From Legionella septentrionalis (GTDB lineage Bacteria > Pseudomonadota > Gammaproteobacteria > Legionellales > Legionellaceae), in NCBI RefSeq assembly GCF_003989745.1, contig NZ_RZGS01000016.1, positions 1 through 53,208 of the forward strand: a DNA stretch of 53,208 bases. Direction: 5' to 3'. Every line of letters begins with the position of its first letter. The first letter of the stretch is position 1. The notes under the pieces were generated by a model that saw only the letters and a list, made by a program, of their open reading frames with translations, was not told the origin of the DNA and searched no databases. Position numbers and translations under genes: made by a program. This document shows, piece after piece, positions 35,677 to 44,722 of the stretch.

Positions 35677-37077
35677 CTATAAATGTTCTGCAGCATAATA
35701 TGCAAGTCTTGAGCGTTCGCCGCGGGTCAGCGTCATATGGGCACTATGCTCCCAGTTTTTGAAGCGATCGACTGCAAAGGTCAAGCCTGAAGTGGTTTCA
35801 GACAAATACGGTGTATCGATTTGCTTGATATCACCAAGACAGATGATTTTACTACCCGGACCGGCACGGGTGACTAACGTTTTTATTTGTTTGGATGTTA
35901 AATTTTGCGCTTCATCGATAATGATAAAACGGTTTAAAAAAGTACGCCCCCGCATATAGTTCAACGAGCGTATTTTAATTTTATTTTGCAGTAAGTCGGC
36001 TGTGGCATTGCGTCCAAAACTGCCGCCTTCCTGTGCGCTGTGCAATACCTCAAGATTATCCATTAACGCCCCCATCCAGGGTGTCATCTTTTCTTCTTCC
36101 GTGCCCGGCAGAAAACCGATGTCTTCGCCCACGGGGATGGTGACACGGGTCATAATGATTTCCGTATAGCGTTTTAAATCCAAGACTTGCATAAGTCCTG
36201 CTGCAATTGTCAGTAAAGTTTTCCCTGTACCGGCAGGGCCTTGCAACGTGACGAAATCTATTTCCGGATCAAGCAACATGTTAAGGGCAAAATTCTGCTC
36301 ACGGTTGCGCGCTGTTATTCCCCACACGGCGTGTTTATTTTGCGTGTAATCATGTGCTACTTGCACGATAACATGCTCAGGTTGAATTTTTTTAACTAGC
36401 GCTTGGAATTGATCATCTTCCGTACTTAAACAATCATTTGAATTCCATTGGCTGACTAAAGGCCCGCTGATGCGGTAAAACGTTTCCCCACCTTCTTTCC
36501 AGGCGTTGATGTCTTTGGCATGCGTATTCCAAAAATCATTCGGCAAAACATGCAAGCCACTGTGCAATAAATTAACGTCATCCAGCACTTGATCGCTGTG
36601 ATAATCTTCTGCAACTATGCCAAGGATTCCGGCTTTAATGCGCAGGTTAATGTCTTTCGACACAATGATAATTTGCTTATTGGGGTGTTTTTTTTGCAAT
36701 CCCAAGGCTGTGGCCAGCAAGGTATTATCGACTTTATGCCCAGGCAGCGAAATGGGGTGCAGATGTTCAAAATCATCGGTCTGAAAGAAGATCCGCCCAC
36801 TGCTGCGCGTTTTATCAGAGAAAAAATTGGGGATGGGAAGTCCTTCCACGATTTGTGCATGGGACGCATTGGCCATTAATTCGACCAGGATGCGGTTGGT
36901 TTGCCGTACGTTGCGCGCAACCTCGGAAATACCCATTTTATGGTTATCCAATTCTTCTAAAACCACCATGGGCAAATAGATATCGTGTTCTTCGAAATTG
37001 AATATGGCGGCAGGGTCATGCATGAGGATATTCGTATCCAGCACGAAGAGTTTATAATTTTTGCACTTATTATCCAT
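35677..37077 (-). CDS. PIN-PhoH family ATPase
   Basis: A 466-residue fusion of an N-terminal PIN ribonuclease domain (LFVLDTNILMHDP, about 9-21; acidic residues at E41-E42, D43 and KDIN further on) with a C-terminal PhoH ATPase (Walker A LQGPAGTGKTLL, Walker B FIIIDEAQNL, LTRGERSRLA at the end). PhoH2-type proteins of this layout couple RNA unwinding to RNA cleavage. The start is the ATG at 37077 after AAGGA; a longer in-frame reading adds seven residues without a ribosome site. Its place between bcp and guaC suggests no specific pathway. Confidence 0.9.
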   Translation of the reverse strand: MDNKCKNYKLFVLDTNILMHDPAAIFNFEEHDIYLPMVVLEELDNHKMGISEVARNVRQTNRILVELMANASHAQIVEGLPIPNFFSDKTRSSGRIFFQTDDFEHLHPISLPGHKVDNTLLATALGLQKKHPNKQIIIVSKDINLRIKAGILGIVAEDYHSDQVLDDVNLLHSGLHVLPNDFWNTHAKDINAWKEGGETFYRISGPLVSQWNSNDCLSTEDDQFQALVKKIQPEHVIVQVAHDYTQNKHAVWGITARNREQNFALNMLLDPEIDFVTLQGPAGTGKTLLTIAAGLMQVLDLKRYTEIIMTRVTIPVGEDIGFLPGTEEEKMTPWMGALMDNLEVLHSAQEGGSFGRNATADLLQNKIKIRSLNYMRGRTFLNRFIIIDEAQNLTSKQIKTLVTRAGPGSKIICLGDIKQIDTPYLSETTSGLTFAVDRFKNWEHSAHMTLTRGERSRLAYYAAEHL

Positions 37078-37158
37078 AATACTAATCCTTATTACCAAAT
37101 TGCTTCATTGTGAGCAGGGGCATGGTTGCCGTCAAGCGTTTAAGCTGCACCATACCAG

Positions 37159-37641
37159 TCATGCACCTGCGTTTGCCTTGCTTTGCAATTCTTTCAATGT
37201 ATTTAAAACGTTTTCGACATGTCCTTGCACGCTGATTTTACGCCACACATGACGTAATTTGCCCTCAGGATCAATGAGGAAAGTACTGCGTTCAATGCCG
37301 CGCACTTGCTTGCCATACATCGATTTCATTTTGATAACATCAAAAGCTTGGCACAGTGTCTCATCTGCATCGCTTATCAATTCGAAAGGAAACTGTTGTT
37401 TGGCTTTAAAGTTTTCATGCGATTTTAGGCTATCGCGAGAAATTCCAAACACGATTGCGTTTAATTGCAAAAATTCTTGCTGGTGATCGCGAAATCCCTG
37501 CCCTTCCCGCGTGCAGCCTGGTGTGGAATCTTTAGGGTAAAAATAAAGGACCAGCCATTTGCCGCGGTAATTATCGAAATGAGCTGAAAGCCCATTGGTC
37601 GCCTGAAAAGAAAGGGAAGGGATTGAATCATTGATGTTCAT
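37159..37641 (-). CDS. bcp: Bcp-type thioredoxin-dependent peroxiredoxin
   Basis: Reduces hydrogen peroxide and organic peroxides using thioredoxin. The 160-residue protein has YFYPKDSTPGCTREG with the peroxidatic Cys43. The resolving Cys usually found five residues later in E. coli Bcp is Gly here; the only other Cys is Cys97 (ETLCQAF), which may serve as resolving Cys as in atypical 2-Cys members, or the enzyme may act as 1-Cys. AGGAGA precedes the start. It is divergent from smpB with an 81-bp shared upstream region. Confidence 0.92.
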   Translation of the reverse strand: MNINDSIPSLSFQATNGLSAHFDNYRGKWLVLYFYPKDSTPGCTREGQGFRDHQQEFLQLNAIVFGISRDSLKSHENFKAKQQFPFELISDADETLCQAFDVIKMKSMYGKQVRGIERSTFLIDPEGKLRHVWRKISVQGHVENVLNTLKELQSKANAGA

Positions 37642-37722
37642 TGAACATTCTCCTTAGGTCTGTGCATTGTATCATGATATCCTAACTGTATTTTTTTGGG
37701 TAATTGGTTGGGGGTAATTCCC

Positions 37723-38184
37723 ATGGCGAAACAAGAAAGCAGCATTGCGATTAATAAAAAAGCGCGCTTTGATTATTTTGTAGAAGAAGAATATGAAGCT
37801 GGCATCGTGTTGGAAGGTTGGGAAGTAAAAAGTTTGCGCGCTGGAAAAATTAATCTTGCCGATGCGCATGTAATCATCAAGCATGGCGAAGCCTGGCTGC
37901 TAGGTTCGCAAATTCAGCCGTTGCCCACGGCCTCGACGCATATACATCCGGATGCCACGCGTACGCGCAAGCTGCTGCTAAACAGACGCGAATTGAATAC
38001 ACTGATTGGCAGTGTCGAGCGGCAGGGATATACGGTTGTACCTTTGTCGATGTATTGGAAGAAAAACCGTGTCAAAGTGAAAATTGCCTTGGCAAAAGGT
38101 AAAAAAACTCACGATAAACGCGATACAATTAAAGAAAGGAACTGGCAACGTGATCGTGCCCGCTTGCTGAAAAAAGCAAATTGA
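37723..38184 (+). CDS. smpB: SsrA-binding protein SmpB
   Basis: Binds tmRNA and delivers it to stalled ribosomes in trans-translation. The 153-residue protein has the oligonucleotide-binding core ([21 protein letters not shown], then [15 protein letters not shown]) and the basic C-terminal tail [17 protein letters not shown] that enters the ribosome. The start is the ATG at 37723 after GGGGG; an upstream in-frame start would add nine residues. The ssrA gene is not in this window. Confidence 0.97.
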   Translation: MAKQESSIAINKKARFDYFVEEEYEAGIVLEGWEVKSLRAGKINLADAHVIIKHGEAWLLGSQIQPLPTASTHIHPDATRTRKLLLNRRELNTLIGSVERQGYTVVPLSMYWKKNRVKVKIALAKGKKTHDKRDTIKERNWQRDRARLLKKAN

Positions 38185-38203
38185 TGGAATTGGTATGAAA
38201 TAT

Positions 38204-38231
38204 TTGGTCGCAGCTTGGATTGTGGCATAAT
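38204..38231 (+). promoter_or_regulatory. Candidate glmS promoter
   Basis: TTGGTC (38204-38209) and CATAAT (38226-38231) are separated by 16 bp, about 60 bp upstream of the glmS start codon in the 109-bp gap after smpB. It resembles a sigma-70 promoter. I see no glmS ribozyme or GlmY/GlmZ-like pairing site in this short leader. Confidence 0.4.
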
Positions 38232-38293
38232 CCGTTGCTTTGTATTAAAAAGTAGCTCATATCATCGATGATGGTTACGAATGAGGAGTGGTT

Positions 38294-40108
38294 ATGTGCG
38301 GGATAATGGGAGCAGTATCACATAGGGAAATCGGTAAAATTTTATTGGAAGGCTTGCGCCGGCTTGAATACCGCGGTTATGACTCTGCAGGAATTGCAAT
38401 CATAGATAATGACCAACAGCTCAATCGTTTGCGCATCCAGGGCAAGGTACAAGCCTTGGCGGATGCCATGGCAAAGACCACCATGACGGGCAATATCGGC
38501 ATCGCGCATACACGCTGGGCTACGCATGGCAGGCCGTGCGAGGAAAATGCGCATCCGCATGTGTCGCATAACGAAATAGCTGTAGTGCATAATGGCATCA
38601 TCGAAAATCATGAAGAGTTGCGCCAATATTTACAAGATTTAGGTTATGCATTTACTTCGGAAACGGATACGGAAGTAGCAGCCCATTTGATTCACCATCA
38701 TTACCAACAGTTTCATTCCGTGTTAAAGGCCGTACAGGCAACGGCTGTGAAGATGAAAGGGGCTTTTTCCCTAGGGGTCATCCATCAAAAACATCCAAAT
38801 GAATTGGTTGCTACACGCAAAGGCAGCCCACTTGTTCTAGGCCAAGGCATTGACGAACAATTCATTGCCTCAGATGCATTGGCACTGCGTTCGTTTGCTC
38901 AATCGGTTATTTATCTGGAAGAAGGCGATTCAGCCAGGCTCACGGCGTCTGGTATCGAGCTGTTCGACGTCGAGGGAAAAGCAGTAGAGCGGGAATCGTA
39001 TCCATTAAACGATGATGCCTATGCAATTAGCAAAGGCCGATATCGCCATTTCATGCTGAAAGAAATTTTTGAGCAAGGTAAAGTATTGGCCGATACTTTG
39101 GAAGGGCGAATTGCCAGTATTGAGGTGCTGCGTGGCAGCTTCGGTGATCGTGCCGCCAAAATTTTTAGCCAGATAAAACAAATACACATTGTAGCTTGTG
39201 GGACCAGCCATCATGCAGGGATGGTGGCCAAATATTGGCTGGAATCTTTAGCCGGCCTGCCCACACAGGTGGAGATTGCCAGCGAGTATCGTTACCGGGA
39301 CGTGGTTGTAAACGACGGTACTTTATTTATTGCTGTGTCGCAATCCGGAGAAACCGCAGATACCCTGGCGGCGCTTATTAAAGCTAAAAAAATGAATTAC
39401 CTGGCTACATTTGCAATTTGTAATGTTGCAACCAGTACGTTAGTCCGTGAATCTGACTTCGTATTTTTAACGCGTGCCGGAGTTGAAATCGGGGTGGCTT
39501 CCACGAAAGCTTTTACCACGCAGTTGGCTGCTTTCCTGATGCTTGCTGCGGCCCTTTGTCATGATGCGCGCGGTTTGGAAGTATTGGCACAATTGCAGCA
39601 GTTGCCTCGCGATTGTGAGCGTACATTAAAGATGAATAAAGAAGTTGAATCGCTCGCTGCCATGTTTGTGAACAAGGCGCATGCTTTGTTTTTGGGACGG
39701 GGAGTGCAGTATCCTGTGGCATTGGAAGGCGCGTTAAAATTAAAAGAAATTTCTTATATTCATGCCGAAGCTTATCCGGCCGGAGAATTGAAACATGGCC
39801 CATTAGCGCTGGTTGATAAAGACATGCCAGTTGTAGCAGTGGCACCCAATGATGAATTATTGGATAAATTAAAATCCAATTTACACGAAGTGAGCGCCCG
39901 CGGTGGTCAGCTTTTTGTTTTCGTGGATGATTCACAATCATGGGCGGCAAATGGCGCCCGTTTAATCAAAGTACCGGCGTGTGGGCAATGGATCGCGCCG
40001 ATTATTTATACCTTGCCATTACAACTTTTGGCATATCATGTGGCTGTTGCCAAGGGGACGGATGTGGATCAGCCGCGTAATTTGGCAAAATCCGTAACTG
40101 TGGAATAG
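38294..40108 (+). CDS. glmS: Glutamine-fructose-6-phosphate aminotransferase
   Basis: Makes glucosamine-6-phosphate for peptidoglycan and lipopolysaccharide. The 604-residue protein starts MCGIMGAV; the Cys becomes N-terminal and acts as glutaminase nucleophile. HTRWATHG and NGIIENHEELR of the glutaminase domain are present, then two SIS domains (VACGTSHHAG, AVSQSGETADTL, and SYIHAEAYPAGELKHGP), and the C-terminus DQPRNLAKSVTVE that gates the ammonia channel. Start at 38294 follows GAGGAG. Confidence 0.98.
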   Translation: MCGIMGAVSHREIGKILLEGLRRLEYRGYDSAGIAIIDNDQQLNRLRIQGKVQALADAMAKTTMTGNIGIAHTRWATHGRPCEENAHPHVSHNEIAVVHNGIIENHEELRQYLQDLGYAFTSETDTEVAAHLIHHHYQQFHSVLKAVQATAVKMKGAFSLGVIHQKHPNELVATRKGSPLVLGQGIDEQFIASDALALRSFAQSVIYLEEGDSARLTASGIELFDVEGKAVERESYPLNDDAYAISKGRYRHFMLKEIFEQGKVLADTLEGRIASIEVLRGSFGDRAAKIFSQIKQIHIVACGTSHHAGMVAKYWLESLAGLPTQVEIASEYRYRDVVVNDGTLFIAVSQSGETADTLAALIKAKKMNYLATFAICNVATSTLVRESDFVFLTRAGVEIGVASTKAFTTQLAAFLMLAAALCHDARGLEVLAQLQQLPRDCERTLKMNKEVESLAAMFVNKAHALFLGRGVQYPVALEGALKLKEISYIHAEAYPAGELKHGPLALVDKDMPVVAVAPNDELLDKLKSNLHEVSARGGQLFVFVDDSQSWAANGARLIKVPACGQWIAPIIYTLPLQLLAYHVAVAKGTDVDQPRNLAKSVTVE

Positions 40109-40161
40109 CGTGCGAAATTTACAAGCTATCGCAAAATCCAGGCTATGAGTATAATGTCAGC

Positions 40162-40198
40162 CTTCATGTATTGGAAAAAAATTTTCCAATACATGAAG
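40162..40198. repeat. Perfect 17-bp inverted repeat after glmS
   Basis: CTTCATGTATTGGAAAA and TTTTCCAATACATGAAG are exact inverted copies with a 3-base A loop, giving a 37-base cruciform-capable site. It is 54 bp after the glmS stop and 68 bp before the tex start. There is no T-tract after it on either strand; a separate terminator follows at 40221. It could protect the glmS transcript 3' end or be a protein-binding site. Confidence 0.85.
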
Positions 40199-40220
40199 TG
40201 TCTGCTACCAGTTTGTTGCA

Positions 40221-40244
40221 GCCACTTCATGTGGCGAATTTTTT
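40221..40244 (+). terminator. Rho-independent terminator after glmS
   Basis: GCCAC (40221-40225) and GTGGC (40231-40235) enclose a TTCAT loop and are followed by GAATTTTTT. This is a short but typical terminator shape, ending the glmS transcript 22 bp before the tex start. Confidence 0.55.
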
Positions 40245-40265
40245 GTACGTTTTACGGGGAGAGGA

Positions 40266-42617
40266 ATGACTCAACAGATTTTGGCGACTGCGGCGATCAT
40301 CGCACAGGAACTTAAAGCCAAGGTTTCGCAAGTAGACGCAGCCATACGTTTATTGGACGAAGGCGCAACCGTGCCATTTATTGCGCGGTACCGCAAAGAA
40401 GCTACTGGCGGGCTTGATGATAAACAATTGCGCACTTTAGCTGAACGTGTTGACTATCTGCGCGAGTTGGAAGAACGCCGCAATGTGATCTTAACCTCGA
40501 TTCGCGAACAAGAGAAATTGACACCGGAATTGGAACAAGCCATCAGTGCGGCGGACACCAAAACCCGTCTTGAGGATTTGTATCTGCCGTATCGGCCCAA
40601 GCGCCGCACCAAAGCAATGGCTGCGAAAGAAGCAGGTTTGGAACCCTTGGCTTTGGATTTATTAGAAAATCCTGAACTGGTTCCGGAAGTGCACGCCAGC
40701 CAATTTATTAATGTCGACGCGGCTATTCCCGATGCAGAAACTGCTTTGGAAGGTGCCCGCCAGATTTTGATGGAAAAATTTGCTGAAGATGCAAACTTAT
40801 TGGCAGAGTTACGCCAATACTTATGGGAGCATGGTATTTTAAAATCCGTGGGAGCCAAAGACAAAAAAGCTGCCGGTAATAAATTTGCCGATTATTTTGA
40901 CTACGTCGAACCCATTAAAAAAATTCCTTCACACCGTGCATTGGCGATATTCCGCGGGCGGCGTGAAAGTGTTTTACAAATCAGCCTGATGTTGCCCGAG
41001 GAAGTAAATTATGGTGAAAACCGCGTAGCAAGTTATTTTAAAATTGCCAACCAAGGTCGCCCAGCGGACGCATGGTTAATTGAAACTGTGCGCATGACTT
41101 GGAAGATTAAATTGTTTACCAAGCTGGAGCTGGAATTACTCACGCATCTGCGTGAGCTGGCTGACGAAGAAGCAATTAAAGTGTTTGCCAGCAACTTGCG
41201 CGATCTGCTTTTGGCAGCTCCAGCAGGTCCGCGGGTTACTATGGGGCTCGATCCTGGCATCCGTACTGGCGTTAAAGTCGTTGTGGTCGACATCACTGGC
41301 AAAATGCTTGACTATACAACTGTCTTTCCTTTCGCACCACAAAATGAATGGCATGAAGCCATTGCCGCTTTAGCAAAATTGGCAGCCAAATTCAATGTGG
41401 ATTTAATCAGTATCGGCAATGGCACTGCATCACGTGAAACAGAGCGCTTGGTGAGTGATTTAATTAAAATGTATCCTGATCTCAAATTGACGAAAATCAT
41501 AGTGAGTGAGGCAGGAGCTTCTGTTTATTCCGCTTCTGAATTAGCTACGCAAGAATTTCCTGATTTGGATGTTTCTATCCGCGGCGCTGTTTCCATTGCC
41601 CGCCGCCTGCAAGACCCGCTTGCCGAGTTAGTAAAAATTGAGCCTAAGTCTATCGGTGTGGGGCAATATCAACACGATGTGAACCAATCTCGATTGGCGC
41701 GCAGTTTGGAAGGGGTTGTTGAAGATTGCGTGAATGCGGTGGGTGTTGATGTCAATACCGCATCTGTTTCTCTGCTGACGCGCGTTTCCGGGTTTAATGA
41801 AACTTTGGCTAAAAATTTGGTTCAGTACCGTAATGAGCATGGTGCCTTCCGTAATCGCGAGCAACTTAGAGAAATTGCACGCATGGGGGAGAAAACCTAT
41901 CAGCAAGCCGCAGGCTTTTTGCGCATCATGCATGGTGATAATCCCCTGGATGCTTCTGCTGTGCATCCTGAAGCGTATCCTTTGGTGGAAAAAATTCTTC
42001 GCGGGAAACAAATCAGTATTCAGCAAGTTATCGGAAATCGGGAATTGTTGCGCAGTATGCATGCCGAAGCTTATGTCGATGAACAATTTGGTTTACCCAC
42101 GGTGCGCGATGTATTGCAAGAGCTGGAAAAACCTGGCCGCGATCCGCGCCCTGAATTTAAAACGGCTACTTTTAAAGAAGGGGTTGAGGATATCAGCCAT
42201 TTGCAAGAAGGCATGATCCTTGAAGGTGTAGTAAGCAATGTCACCAATTTTGGCGCATTTGTGGATATTGGCGTGCATCAGGATGGCTTGGTGCATATTT
42301 CCGCTTTGACCAAACGGTTCATCAGTGATCCCAGGGCAGTAGTGAAAGCCGGGGACATTGTCACGGTTAAAGTGATCGAGGTGGATAAGGAGCGCCGCCG
42401 CATTGGTTTAAGCATGCGCCTTGATGAGGAAAAAGCCTCCGTCGTGCAAAAGAAGGAAAAGACGGCCAAACCCCAGCCTGATAAAAAAGTACACGTGGTC
42501 AAAAAAGCCGAGGCGCACAAGAAACCTGATCCTAAGAAAGCATCGGCATCTAAAAAGACCGTGTTTAACACGGCCATGGCCGATGCTTTAGCGAAGCTTA
42601 AGCGCGGTAGCGAATAA
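40266..42617 (+). CDS. tex: Tex family RNA-binding protein (YhgF)
   Basis: A conserved nucleic-acid-binding protein that interacts with the transcription machinery and is tied to virulence-gene expression in some pathogens. The 783-residue product has an N-terminal helical region (ARYRKEATGGLDDKQLR), a RuvC-like YqgF domain (TMGLDPGIRTGVKVVVVD, about 325-342), helix-hairpin-helix segments (VNTASVSLLTRVSGFNETLA), an S1 RNA-binding domain (VVSNVTNFGAFVDIGVHQDG, about 655-675) and a Lys-rich tail. The TAA stop overlaps the start of the thioesterase gene (TAATG). Confidence 0.96.
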   Translation: MTQQILATAAIIAQELKAKVSQVDAAIRLLDEGATVPFIARYRKEATGGLDDKQLRTLAERVDYLRELEERRNVILTSIREQEKLTPELEQAISAADTKTRLEDLYLPYRPKRRTKAMAAKEAGLEPLALDLLENPELVPEVHASQFINVDAAIPDAETALEGARQILMEKFAEDANLLAELRQYLWEHGILKSVGAKDKKAAGNKFADYFDYVEPIKKIPSHRALAIFRGRRESVLQISLMLPEEVNYGENRVASYFKIANQGRPADAWLIETVRMTWKIKLFTKLELELLTHLRELADEEAIKVFASNLRDLLLAAPAGPRVTMGLDPGIRTGVKVVVVDITGKMLDYTTVFPFAPQNEWHEAIAALAKLAAKFNVDLISIGNGTASRETERLVSDLIKMYPDLKLTKIIVSEAGASVYSASELATQEFPDLDVSIRGAVSIARRLQDPLAELVKIEPKSIGVGQYQHDVNQSRLARSLEGVVEDCVNAVGVDVNTASVSLLTRVSGFNETLAKNLVQYRNEHGAFRNREQLREIARMGEKTYQQAAGFLRIMHGDNPLDASAVHPEAYPLVEKILRGKQISIQQVIGNRELLRSMHAEAYVDEQFGLPTVRDVLQELEKPGRDPRPEFKTATFKEGVEDISHLQEGMILEGVVSNVTNFGAFVDIGVHQDGLVHISALTKRFISDPRAVVKAGDIVTVKVIEVDKERRRIGLSMRLDEEKASVVQKKEKTAKPQPDKKVHVVKKAEAHKKPDPKKASASKKTVFNTAMADALAKLKRGSE

Positions 42618-42997
42618 TGAAGATGCCGCGTGGTGAACTAACCATTCAAACACTGGCAATGCCTGCGGATACCAATGCCAATGGAGATATTTTCGGAGGA
42701 TGGTTGGTTTCGCAAATGGATTTGGCGGCCGGGGTTTTGGCAAAAAAAATCGCGCAGGGAAGGGTGGCCACCGTGGCCATCAACTCCATGACATTTCTCA
42801 AACCCGTGCATGTGGGAGATGTGATAAGTTGTCATGCCGAATTAATCAAAGTTGGCAAAACTTCCATGACCATTGCGGTAGAAGTATGGTCAGAAGCTTT
42901 GGCCGATGCACAAAAATATCGTGTAACGGAAGGCACGTTTGTTTTTGTTGCTCTTGATGAGCATGGCCGTCCACGCGAGGTTCATCCACCAGTATGA
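42617..42997 (+). CDS. Acyl-CoA thioesterase, YciA type
   Basis: Hydrolyses acyl-CoA esters. The 126-residue hot-dog-fold protein has the family motif NANGDIFGGWLVSQMDLAAG, with the catalytic Asp, and the following ATVAINSMTFLKPVHVGD. The ATG overlaps the tex stop by one base, and the stop overlaps the next gene by 4 bp, so all three are translated from one transcript. YciA-type enzymes are broad acyl-CoA thioesterases. Confidence 0.93.
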   Translation: MKMPRGELTIQTLAMPADTNANGDIFGGWLVSQMDLAAGVLAKKIAQGRVATVAINSMTFLKPVHVGDVISCHAELIKVGKTSMTIAVEVWSEALADAQKYRVTEGTFVFVALDEHGRPREVHPPV

Positions 42998-44631
42998 GCG
43001 ATTTGGAAAGCTTAAAAAAATGGGTAGAAGAGATGGCGTCTTTAATTGCACAAAGCGACACTCCTCATCCAAAAACGTATGCCCATTTTCTACAACAACC
43101 TGAACTGGCTTTACGCCTGGTGGAATTGATCGATGGGTTGGATGAACAGCAAGTAGAAGAAGAGCGTGCTTATTATTCAGCATGCGTTCTTGCTTTGGAA
43201 ATCTGCGTTTCCCAATTGCAGGCAGCGTTTGAAGGCGATAATAAACTGGCAGGCCGGACACTCAATCAATTAATGGCCAACATTGCCGCAGCGATTATGA
43301 AAGGTAAACATACCTTAAGTTTCTGGCTTCCCGTGCTGAATGCATTCTATGAAGTGCATGTTGATTTATCCGATACTTTAAAAAATGCTTACCTCGAATT
43401 GGCCAGCCAGGAAGATTTTCCAGATTCGCAACATGAAGAAATTTCGCATTTAAATTCCATACGCGACTTGATTGAAGAATTATCCGACTTGTCTACTTTT
43501 GATATTGCAGAAAATTTCTTTGCACAAAGCTATGCGATGCCGCCGGATTTTTTTGCTGACTTGTTGCTTGATCTCTACCATATTGAGGAAGGGCAGGATA
43601 TTGCGCTTTTGCTTTTGCTGCATCCGAAACAAGAGGTAAGGCAGGTTGTCGTGGAAACATTGGGACAGCTTGTGGATTCGATTGAATTGAGTTCCATATC
43701 CTTATCACGCTTGCAAGCTATAAAGAATTGGTATCCTGCTTACTACCATGATCAATTCAGCGCCTGGATTAAGAAACAACGCAAAAAAGGTGTGGTATTT
43801 CATGGCGGACAGAAAACTCCGCGTGTGCAATTGAAAGCCAGTGAAATTGATGGCATGGGGGCGCAGGGCATTTTTATCCATTTAAAAGATGGACGCAACA
43901 ACCGCTTATGCGGTTTATTATTAAAACAAGAGTTTGGCGTCAAAGATGCATGGATTACGCCGTCTATCCCGCCTGAAGACGTCGCCCGTTATTATGAAGA
44001 GGCATTCGATGACAGCGTCATGTTGCGTGCGGTGGATTCTTCTTATTTATTGATGATGACCAACCATTTTCTAGCATTAACGATTGAACGCGGCGAAATG
44101 CCGGATCTGCATTTACTTGAGATGCAGGAAGAATTAGGTTTGCGATTTGTTCCACAAAAACTTGATATTCCTACCCTTATCGAGCAGTTGGCGGTTTCCA
44201 TAAGTCCTTTCACGCCACAGACGCTTGCTGAGTCTTTGAAACGTTCGAAATTATGGACTAAAAACAAACGTTTTACTGAATCCTGGTATGTGGAAAATGC
44301 GCAAATCGATAAAATTGTAAACCGTTTTTGCAGTTATGTCGAAGGCGTGAAAGTATGCCAGTTTGAAGAAGCAATTGCCGCTGTATTTACTCAGGAGATG
44401 GAACAGCATCGCATGCAATGGTTATTTCATTTTTTATGGGTGGCTTTCTGGCTTAAATCCAAAGCCAAAAAATCAGAAAAGCTGTGGCAGGACAGTTTTT
44501 TCATTGCTTATGCAATTTATTCCGGCATGCCGTTAAAGTCTATTCCAATCATGCAAGAAATTTGTTACCAATCCGTGGTGAATAGTATTGAAACCATGCA
44601 AGAGCGCCGTACTTATTTAACACAAGAATAA
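42994..44631 (+). CDS. Unknown 545-residue helical protein in the tex-yciA operon
   Basis: A large soluble protein I cannot assign. It is almost wholly helical and acidic; residues about 200-250 (LLLLHPKQEVRQVVVETLGQ) look like a HEAT-type repeat. A central part (KTPRVQLKASEIDGMGAQGI, then FIHLKDGRNNRLCGLLLKQE) suggests a small beta domain, with more helices to the end. It starts inside the last codons of the thioesterase gene (ATGA overlap), so it is translationally coupled. A role connected to tex or acyl-CoA is possible but not shown. Confidence 0.75.
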   Translation: MSDLESLKKWVEEMASLIAQSDTPHPKTYAHFLQQPELALRLVELIDGLDEQQVEEERAYYSACVLALEICVSQLQAAFEGDNKLAGRTLNQLMANIAAAIMKGKHTLSFWLPVLNAFYEVHVDLSDTLKNAYLELASQEDFPDSQHEEISHLNSIRDLIEELSDLSTFDIAENFFAQSYAMPPDFFADLLLDLYHIEEGQDIALLLLLHPKQEVRQVVVETLGQLVDSIELSSISLSRLQAIKNWYPAYYHDQFSAWIKKQRKKGVVFHGGQKTPRVQLKASEIDGMGAQGIFIHLKDGRNNRLCGLLLKQEFGVKDAWITPSIPPEDVARYYEEAFDDSVMLRAVDSSYLLMMTNHFLALTIERGEMPDLHLLEMQEELGLRFVPQKLDIPTLIEQLAVSISPFTPQTLAESLKRSKLWTKNKRFTESWYVENAQIDKIVNRFCSYVEGVKVCQFEEAIAAVFTQEMEQHRMQWLFHFLWVAFWLKSKAKKSEKLWQDSFFIAYAIYSGMPLKSIPIMQEICYQSVVNSIETMQERRTYLTQE

Positions 44632-44722
44632 ATCCAGAGAATTTAGCCCATATTTGCTTAAATATTGGTCAATTATAAGAATAGAGGCTAAACTTAACTT
44701 ACATTTCCCCACAGGGATCATC

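Noticed and set aside
38185-38293. A glmS ribozyme or riboswitch in the glmS leader
   Set aside because: The gap is only 109 bp and holds no recognisable ribozyme core; such ribozymes are found mainly in Gram-positive bacteria.
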